From contig CALAIJ010000228.1 in NCBI GenBank assembly GCA_937923365.1, positions 1 through 21,353 of the forward strand: a stretch of 21,353 nt of DNA, written 5' to 3'. The translations under genes were made by a program, and so were the position numbers. Below are positions 15,958 through 21,353 of this stretch, piece after piece. The DNA is from an uncultured Sulfitobacter sp. Its GTDB lineage: Bacteria > Pseudomonadota > Alphaproteobacteria > Rhodobacterales > Rhodobacteraceae. The notes below the pieces were generated by a model. That model was not told where the DNA came from. It did no database searches and worked only from the letters and a program-made list of their open reading frames with translations. Numbering within the stretch: position 1 is the first letter of the stretch; each line of letters opens with the position of its first letter.

Positions 15958-15987
15958 GGCGCGCCCTTTCAAAGGTGATCTCACCTC

Positions 15988-16018
15988 TTGATAAAGGTTC
16001 CCCTCACTGGAAGGTCAA
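15988..16018 (-). promoter_or_regulatory. CueR-type promoter of copA-cueR
   Basis: On the minus strand TTGACC (16018-16013) and TATCAA (15993-15988) serve as -35 and -10 elements, with a 19-base spacer longer than the normal 17, as expected for MerR-family activation. Within the spacer is the dyad ACCTTCC-N7-GGAACCT, close to the consensus copper box. Transcription would begin about 25 bases before the copA ATG. A second palindrome, AGGTGA-TC-TCACCT, lies at 15973-15986 near the start point. Confidence 0.85.
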
Positions 16019-16034
16019 GGGGCAATGCACTGCG

Positions 16035-16814
16035 TCAGGTCAGCCTGAGGTTTTGCCTGTCTGCCAGATAGGGCAACCGCTGTTGGGCGGCCTGCACCCG
16101 CGCCTTGTCGATATCGGCATAGATCACGTCGGGCGCTGCGCTTGCGCGCGTGGCCTCGACCCCGTCCGGGGCGGCAATCACACTGGCCCCCAGAAACGCC
16201 ATGTCGTTCTGGGACCCCGCGCTGTTTGCGTAGGCCAGATAGACGCCGTTCTCATAGGCCCGCGTGGGGATCATGGTTTGGGCGACCCATCCCCAATCTG
16301 CCCCAAGGGCGGTAGGCACAAGCACCAGATCAGCGCCAAGGGTCGCAACATGGCGAACGGTCTCAGAGAACTCCGCATCATAGCAAATCAGCGTGGCGAT
16401 CCGCAGACCGCATAGGTCAAACAGCGCGCAGCCCTGTCCGGCGGTGAAATACGTCTGCTCAAATCCGGGCGGGATGGCGAGTTTGCGCTGGTGCACAAGG
16501 CGCTGCCCATTCGGGCCAATGCATTGGGCGGCGTTGAACAGCGTGTTGCCTGCCCGCTCTGCATATCCGTAGTGAAGGGCGATGCCGTGCTGGAGTGCCA
16601 ATCCTGCGATGGCTTGAAAAGTCGGACCATCCGGCGCCTCGGCATGGTCCTGCAACAAGGCACCGATGTTGTAGCCGCACGCAAAAAGCTCTGGCAGCAG
16701 CAACAGGTCGGCCCCATGTGAGGCAACGCCGGGCAATGCGTCTGCCAGCCACGTCAACCGCGCGGCAGGGGTGGCCAGGTCCGCAGGGGCTTGGGCAACA
16801 GCAAGGCGCAGCAT
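16035..16814 (-). CDS. Nitrilase-superfamily amidase (carbon-nitrogen hydrolase)
   Basis: This 259-residue protein has the Glu-Lys-Cys triad of the superfamily: Glu42 in LLLLPELFACGYN, Lys111 in HQRKLAIPPGFEQ and Cys144 in TLICYDAEFSE. The second structural glutamate region follows, with PTRAYENGVYLAYANSAG. Length and motifs fit aliphatic amidases and R-amidases more than true nitrilases. Such enzymes hydrolyse amides or carbamoyl groups to acid plus ammonia in the cytoplasm. The start codon shares one base with the stop of the upstream M24 gene, so both act in one pathway. The substrate is not identifiable; a CN-hydrolase next to a creatinase-like protein suggests sequential C-N bond cleavage. 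Confidence 0.9.
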   Translation of the reverse strand: MLRLAVAQAPADLATPAARLTWLADALPGVASHGADLLLLPELFACGYNIGALLQDHAEAPDGPTFQAIAGLALQHGIALHYGYAERAGNTLFNAAQCIGPNGQRLVHQRKLAIPPGFEQTYFTAGQGCALFDLCGLRIATLICYDAEFSETVRHVATLGADLVLVPTALGADWGWVAQTMIPTRAYENGVYLAYANSAGSQNDMAFLGASVIAAPDGVEATRASAAPDVIYADIDKARVQAAQQRLPYLADRQNLRLT

Positions 16815-17971
16815 CAGCGCGCCGTCACCAGCAATTCGCGGGGATAGTTGGTGAGGTATTCAAAACCGCCCTGCGTGACCACAATGCTGTCGCCGATCCG
16901 CCCCGCTGTGACGCCATCAACCGAAATGCCGCCATCCACGGCAAAGGTCATGCCGGCCTCCAGAATGGTGGTATCCCCCGCTTTGAGCTCTGGCGCCTCA
17001 AGATATGCGACACCAATGGAGCGTCCGGTGCGGTAGCCTGTCTCGTATCCGCGTTCAGCATAGACGGCGTTGGCAGCAGCTGCGACTTCCTGCGCCTGGA
17101 TACCGGGGCGGATGACAGCAAGGCCTGCTTGCTGCGCGTCGATGGCCGCTTGCTGCACCCGCGCGCCATCATCGGTCACATCGCCTACGTGGAACATGCG
17201 GTCAAAGCCAAGCTTGTATTGCTTGAACTGCGCCATGTTGCAAAAGCAGAAGTAGACGGGATCAAAGCGTGCGTAGGCTTTGACCGACGCGCGGCGATGC
17301 ACCATCGACGCGTCCTTGCCGCTTTGCAGAATTTGCAGGTTGTGGATCATCGGAGAGACGAAACGCTCCCACCCTGTGTCGGTCAGAAAAGACGCCGCTG
17401 CACGTGTGCCCGCGTCAATGACGGCAAGCGCGCTTTCATATTCCTGCGCCCCTTCAGCGAGGGATTCGTGCGCCGCTTTCATCATTGCGCCTGCGATCTG
17501 TCCTGCCTCTCGCATGACGGTAATCTCGAAGGGTGACTTGATCATCCGCTGCGCGCCCAACACCGGCCCGATGTCCTTGAGCGCCACATCCGGATAACGA
17601 TCATCCAGAAAGTTGCGCACAATTGCGGGGATGTCATCGCGCTCGATCCAGACCTCTGTTGGCGCGCTTGGCAAAGCCTCTGCCAAGGCACGACCCCATG
17701 AGCGCTGGCCCGCATCTTCCCACGTGCGCACGTCCTCGACCCACGTCATTTCAGCCACCATTTCGCTTTCCATCAAAGGTGTGATGACGATGGGGGCGTC
17801 TTCGGCGGGGACAACCAGCATTGTCGGGCGGCCAAATTCGATACCCAGATAGCCCCAGAAGCCTGCCAGATAGGCAATGGAACTTTCAGACGTGAACACC
17901 GCGTGGCTGATGCCGCTCTCTTTAAGGCGGGCTTGCAAGGTGGCGGTGCGGGCGCGGGCTTCGTCTAGCAT
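16814..17971 (-). CDS. M24-family (creatinase/Xaa-Pro peptidase-like) hydrolase lacking metal ligands
   Basis: This 385-residue protein has a creatinase-type N-terminal domain (about 1-140, with SSIAYLAGFWGY) and a C-terminal pita-bread domain (from MIKSPFEITVMREAGQIAGA). In metal-dependent M24 enzymes five ligands (two Asp, His, two Glu) bind the metals. Here the corresponding blocks read DPVYFCFCN, GVAYLEAPEL, LEAGMTFAVDGG and RIGDSIVV. By eye all five positions are substituted, and His225 (MVHRRA) is a candidate catalytic histidine as in metal-free creatinase. It therefore resembles creatine amidinohydrolase or DoeA-type hydrolases more than a peptidase. A GAGGAAG ribosome site precedes the ATG. 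It lies 94 bp after the flavoprotein stop (no clear terminator seen) and overlaps the amidase start by one base. Confidence 0.85.
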   Translation of the reverse strand: MLDEARARTATLQARLKESGISHAVFTSESSIAYLAGFWGYLGIEFGRPTMLVVPAEDAPIVITPLMESEMVAEMTWVEDVRTWEDAGQRSWGRALAEALPSAPTEVWIERDDIPAIVRNFLDDRYPDVALKDIGPVLGAQRMIKSPFEITVMREAGQIAGAMMKAAHESLAEGAQEYESALAVIDAGTRAAASFLTDTGWERFVSPMIHNLQILQSGKDASMVHRRASVKAYARFDPVYFCFCNMAQFKQYKLGFDRMFHVGDVTDDGARVQQAAIDAQQAGLAVIRPGIQAQEVAAAANAVYAERGYETGYRTGRSIGVAYLEAPELKAGDTTILEAGMTFAVDGGISVDGVTAGRIGDSIVVTQGGFEYLTNYPRELLVTAR

Positions 17972-18065
17972 CGTTGGTCTTCCTCGTTGGTTACTGTCGT
18001 CAGCGTAGCATGCGGGCCCACGCCCTCAGGTGCATTTCCGACACGGTTGGCCGAAGCGCGACCCC

Positions 18066-20111
18066 TCAGAGGTCTTTGACCAGACGCAAGGCATCATAGA
18101 TCGCCGCATGGGTGTTGCGCGCGGCCACCGCATCGCCAATGCGGAACAGCTGGAAAGTGCCTTGCGGATTGGGGGTCAGCGTTTGACGGCCCCCTGCGAT
18201 CAAGGCGTCATGGTCCACCTGCCCCAGATTGGACGACAGCGGCTTGAGGTCAAAGTAGAGGTCGGCATTGGGCAGCGTGCCATAGTTAACCACGATCTGG
18301 TCAAAGGCCCTTTCCTGCACGTTGTCGGTGTAGTCAGAGCCCACTTGCGCGACCAGACGGTTGCCATCCTGACGCACGCCCTTCAGGCGGCGCGCAACAG
18401 TCATGGTGACGTCCTTGTCTTGCAGGTTACGGATGTAGGGGACCAGATTGATGCCCATGACCTCGGGCGCAAAGCTGCGGTCGGGGGTCATCACCTCGAC
18501 CCGTGCGGTGTCGGCGGCAATCTCGGCGGCTTGCAGGCCTGCGTGGTCTCCGGCCTCGTCAAAGATCAGCATGTCGCCGCTGGCCTTTATGTCGCCTGAA
18601 ATGATGTCCCATGCGCTGATGACATGGGGCGTCTCATGCATCTGTTCATAGAGCCGGAGCTGCGGCAGACCGCCTGTCGCCAAAATGACCAGATCGGGGT
18701 CAAGCGCGGTAACATCCGCCGCCTCGGCCCAAGTGTTGAACTGAAACGTCACATCGCGTGCGGCACATTGGGACATGCGCCAGTCGATAATGCCGATCAT
18801 TTCGCGCCGACGGGGGGATTGGGCGGTCAGGCGCACTTGGCCACCGGGGTCACTTGCTGCCTCAAGCACCGTGACATGATGGCCCCGTTCTGCTGCAACC
18901 CGTGCAGCTTCCAGACCGCCCGGCCCCGCGCCCACGACAACAACAGTACGGCGGGCGTCAGCAGGCGGGATCACATGCGGCATCGACAATTCGCGCCCCG
19001 TGGCGGGGTTGTGGATGCACAAGGCTTCGCCGCCTTGGTAGATGCGGTCCAGACAATAGGTGGCGCCCACGCAGGGCCGGATGTCATCCTCGCGGCCTTC
19101 GGTGATTTTCTGAACGATATGCGGGTCCGCCATATGGGCGCGGGTCATGCCAACAAGGTCAAGCAGCCCGTTGGCCACCGCATGGCGGGCCGTAGCCACA
19201 TCTGGGATACGTGCGGCATGGAACGTGGGCATCCCAAGCTCTGCCTTGATGCGCCCTGCAAAATCAAGATGCGGCGCGCCGGGGCTGCCTTGCAACGGAA
19301 TGACCCGCGACAGGGCTGGGTCGGAATGCACCCGCCCTTTGATCACGTTGAGGAAATCCACAAGGCCCGCATCCCGCAGGCTGCGCGCAATAGCGATGCC
19401 GTCATCGGGCGTGATCCCGCCTGCTTCGGCCTCATCTGCAGTAAAGCGAATACCGACGATGAAGTCATCGCCAACCCGCTTGCGAATGGCCTCTAGAATG
19501 TCGCGGGCAAACTGCGTGCGCGTCTCAGGCGTGGCCGCACCGTAAGGCCCCTCCATTTCGTTGGTCAAAGGAGACCAGAACTGGTCAATCAGATGGCCGT
19601 AACACTCCAGCTCGATGCCATCCATGCCACCGGCCTGCATCCGTTCCGCCGCATCGGCATAATCGGTGATGATGCGCGCTATGTCCCAATCCTCCAGCAG
19701 CTTGGGATTGAAACGGTGTGCTGCCTCGTGATGGTGCGAGGACGAAACGGAAGGCAGCCAGTCGCCCTTGCTCCAGCCTGTGCGGCGACCAAGGTGGGTC
19801 AACTGGATCATCACTGCACAGCCATGTTCGTGGCAGGCGTCCGTAAGGTTCCTGATCCACGGCACGACGTCATCCGTATAGGCCAGCACGTTGTTGAAAG
19901 ACGGCGGGCTATCGCGTGAGACCGACGCCGACCCTGCTGTCATGGCAAGCCCGACGCCCGCCTTGGCCCGCTCCGCGTGATAAGCGCGGTAGCGGTCCTT
20001 GGGCATGCCGTCCTCGGGATAGGCAGGCTCATGCGCGGTGGTCATGATGCGGTTCTTGAGCGTGAGATGCTTGAGCGTATAGGGCTGAAGCAACGGGTCT
20101 GTGCTGGTCAT
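18066..20111 (-). CDS. FMN/FAD two-domain oxidoreductase (trimethylamine dehydrogenase / dienoyl-CoA reductase family)
   Basis: From the ATG at 20111 (GAGG six bases upstream) the protein has 681 residues. Residues 1-340 are an FMN TIM barrel (LTLKNRIMTTAHEP, MIQLTHLGRR, MDGIELECYGHLIDQFWSP). Residues 347-365 form the iron-sulfur loop, but only Cys347, Cys353 and Cys365 are seen: the second cysteine of the C-x2-C-x2-C-x12-C pattern is Ala350. From about 388 a dinucleotide-binding domain begins (VVVVGAGPGGLEAARVAAER). Related enzymes demethylate trimethylamine, dimethylamine or N-methylproline/betaines, or reduce dienoyl-CoA. Co-location with creatinase-like and amidase genes favours an N-methyl nitrogen substrate (inference). 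The gene follows the xylulokinase gene with a 67-bp gap. Confidence 0.9.
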   Translation of the reverse strand: MTSTDPLLQPYTLKHLTLKNRIMTTAHEPAYPEDGMPKDRYRAYHAERAKAGVGLAMTAGSASVSRDSPPSFNNVLAYTDDVVPWIRNLTDACHEHGCAVMIQLTHLGRRTGWSKGDWLPSVSSSHHHEAAHRFNPKLLEDWDIARIITDYADAAERMQAGGMDGIELECYGHLIDQFWSPLTNEMEGPYGAATPETRTQFARDILEAIRKRVGDDFIVGIRFTADEAEAGGITPDDGIAIARSLRDAGLVDFLNVIKGRVHSDPALSRVIPLQGSPGAPHLDFAGRIKAELGMPTFHAARIPDVATARHAVANGLLDLVGMTRAHMADPHIVQKITEGREDDIRPCVGATYCLDRIYQGGEALCIHNPATGRELSMPHVIPPADARRTVVVVGAGPGGLEAARVAAERGHHVTVLEAASDPGGQVRLTAQSPRRREMIGIIDWRMSQCAARDVTFQFNTWAEAADVTALDPDLVILATGGLPQLRLYEQMHETPHVISAWDIISGDIKASGDMLIFDEAGDHAGLQAAEIAADTARVEVMTPDRSFAPEVMGINLVPYIRNLQDKDVTMTVARRLKGVRQDGNRLVAQVGSDYTDNVQERAFDQIVVNYGTLPNADLYFDLKPLSSNLGQVDHDALIAGGRQTLTPNPQGTFQLFRIGDAVAARNTHAAIYDALRLVKDL

Positions 20112-20178
20112 CTGCGCCTCACCGTTCAGGGTCTGGCGCATATCATTGTCCGCAAGGCCCCGTCCGGTCAATGGCGCA

Positions 20179-21353
20179 TCACCGCAGTTGATCCCAACTT
20201 TTGCGGAACACCTCATAACGCTCTGCATAGGACTGGCACTGCGCTGCACTGGCCTTGATCACCCGCTCTGCCTTTGGCCCGTGAAGCACGGTCTGCTCTG
20301 TTCCGTCAGCACACGCCAGCATCGCCAACCGTGCCGCACCCAAAGCGGCCCCCTGCACACCACTGCCGGGCACCTTCAACGTCAACCCGGTGGCCGCGGC
20401 AATGATCTGCAACCAAGCCTCCGATTGGCTGCCACCGCCTGCGACCCAGACGTCCTCTGGCAGCGACCCGCAGGCCTTGAGTGCCGCACAGCAATCGGCA
20501 AAGGCAAAGGCCACGCCCTGCATAGCGGCCTGCACAAGGTGCGACAGATCATGCCCCCGTTGAAGACCCAAAAACGCAGCCGTGGCGTCGGGGGCATTAT
20601 GCGGTGTCCTCTCTCCTGACAGATACGGCAGGAAGGTGATGGGGGACGGCAGCGGCGTCCCGTCTGGCACCAACGCGGCAAGTGCAGCCGGCGACTGGCC
20701 CGTGATTTGCGACAGCCATGACAGGCTGTCTGTGGCTGACAAGATAACCCCCATCTGGTGCCACGTCTTTGGGACCGCGTGACAGAAACTGTGCACCGCC
20801 TGTTGTGTATTGGCGGCGAAATGATCGGTCACCGAAAACAACACGCCTGACGTGCCCAGCGACAAGAACCCGTCACCGGGGCGCGTGATGCCCAGACCGC
20901 AGGCGGTGGCGGCATTGTCGCCCGCGCCACCTGCGACGATAACATCCGTGACGCCCCATTCACCGGCCAATGCGCCGCGCACCTTGCCCGCAGCCTGACT
21001 GCCTTCCACAAGACGGGGCATATGCGTGCGGCTTAGACCTGTGGCGTCAAGCAGGGTATCCGACCAGTCACGGTTGGCCACGTCCAGCCAAAGCGTACCG
21101 GCCGCATCCGACATCTCGGAGACATGGTCGCCTGTCAGCCACAGCGTCACATAGTCTTTGGGCAGCAGCACCTTGGCTGTTTTGGCAAAAACCTCCGGCT
21201 CATGCTTTGCGACCCAGCGCAGCTTGGGCGCGGTAAAGCCCGCCATAACGATGTTGCCGCCGATGCCGCGAAAATCGGCAAGCGCTTCGAGTTCATCGCA
21301 CTCTGCCTGTGCGCGGCCATCGTTCCACAAGATTGCGGGGCGCAGGGGCTTGT
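20179..21353 (-). CDS. xylB: Xylulokinase-type FGGY sugar kinase, 5' part outside the window
   Basis: The C-terminal about 391 residues are present; the frame continues past the right edge with KPLRPAILWNDGRAQ, the usual XylB sequence about 75 to 80 residues from the start. FGGY features are GGAGDNAATACGLGI (catalytic aspartate), LSLGTSGVLFSV, LPYLSGERTPHNAP and the ATP-site block VAGGGSQSEAWLQIIAAATG. Xylulokinase phosphorylates D-xylulose to xylulose 5-phosphate for the pentose phosphate pathway. The segment ends 67 bp before the flavoprotein start. No xylose isomerase or sugar transporter is visible in the window; they may lie to the right. The specificity could be another ketopentose. Confidence 0.9.
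   Translation of the reverse strand, partial: KPLRPAILWNDGRAQAECDELEALADFRGIGGNIVMAGFTAPKLRWVAKHEPEVFAKTAKVLLPKDYVTLWLTGDHVSEMSDAAGTLWLDVANRDWSDTLLDATGLSRTHMPRLVEGSQAAGKVRGALAGEWGVTDVIVAGGAGDNAATACGLGITRPGDGFLSLGTSGVLFSVTDHFAANTQQAVHSFCHAVPKTWHQMGVILSATDSLSWLSQITGQSPAALAALVPDGTPLPSPITFLPYLSGERTPHNAPDATAAFLGLQRGHDLSHLVQAAMQGVAFAFADCCAALKACGSLPEDVWVAGGGSQSEAWLQIIAAATGLTLKVPGSGVQGAALGAARLAMLACADGTEQTVLHGPKAERVIKASAAQCQSYAERYEVFRKSWDQLR

Noticed and set aside
16814..17971. M24 protein as the DMSP lyase DddP
   Set aside because: DddP is longer and keeps the metal-binding aspartates, histidine and glutamates, which are missing here.
20112..20249. N-terminal extension of the flavoprotein into the xylulokinase gene
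   Set aside because: The family start (PLLQPYTLKHLTLKNRI) fits the ATG at 20111, which has GAGG at proper distance.
1..21353. CRISPR arrays, insertion sequences, rRNA genes, riboswitches
   Set aside because: No regularly spaced repeats, transposase motifs, rRNA signatures or conserved riboswitch cores were seen.

Overview
The window looks like a chromosomal stretch from a marine alphaproteobacterium of the Roseobacter group (Rhodobacteraceae). The reasons are high GC with GC-rich codon use, a complete tripartite TRAP transporter with a Tat-type binding protein, a GMC dehydrogenase, a small Rhodobacteraceae-type HTH protein beside a tRNA, and short tightly packed operons with GGAG-type ribosome binding sites. 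The genus cannot be told from the sequence. The window is almost entirely coding, with no gene-free stretch over 300 bases. No insertion sequence, integrase, rRNA or CRISPR array is visible.

Layout. (1) 1-403: the start of a minus-strand HTH gene that runs off the left edge and has no visible start codon, paired direct repeats upstream of it, and a tRNA-Arg(CCT) gene. (2) 513-2782 (+): a LacI-family regulator overlapping a YcaQ-type crosslink-repair glycosylase gene. (3) 2762-8903: a catabolic module with TRAP transporter genes dctP, dctQ, dctM and an IclR regulator on the minus strand. A GMC alcohol dehydrogenase gene diverges from it across an AT-rich control region. (4) 9004-13340: an Asp/Glu racemase-family gene diverging from a BASS-family transporter plus pxpB-pxpC-pxpA. 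This operon probably imports and opens 5-oxoproline (pyroglutamate) to glutamate. (5) 13337-16018 (-): a copper export unit, copA then cueR, with a MerR-type promoter whose elements are 19 bp apart. (6) 16035-21353 (-): a series of a truncated xylulokinase gene, a two-domain flavin oxidoreductase (trimethylamine dehydrogenase/dienoyl-CoA reductase family), a creatinase-like M24 protein and a nitrilase-family amidase.

How the genes work together. Module 3 reads as uptake and oxidation of one carboxylated substrate, with IclR as likely sensor. Module 4 reads as pyroglutamate salvage. Module 6 reads as catabolism of a small N-methylated or amidic nitrogen compound. In it, the flavoprotein could demethylate, while the M24 protein and the nitrilase-fold enzyme could cleave C-N bonds; the exact substrate is not deducible.

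No clearly new defence or mobile system is visible. The most promising leads are the flavoprotein/M24/nitrilase set, in which two proteins have lost canonical metal or iron-sulfur ligands; the TRAP transporter with a cysteine cluster in its binding protein and an enlarged small permease; and the start-less HTH gene beside the tRNA.
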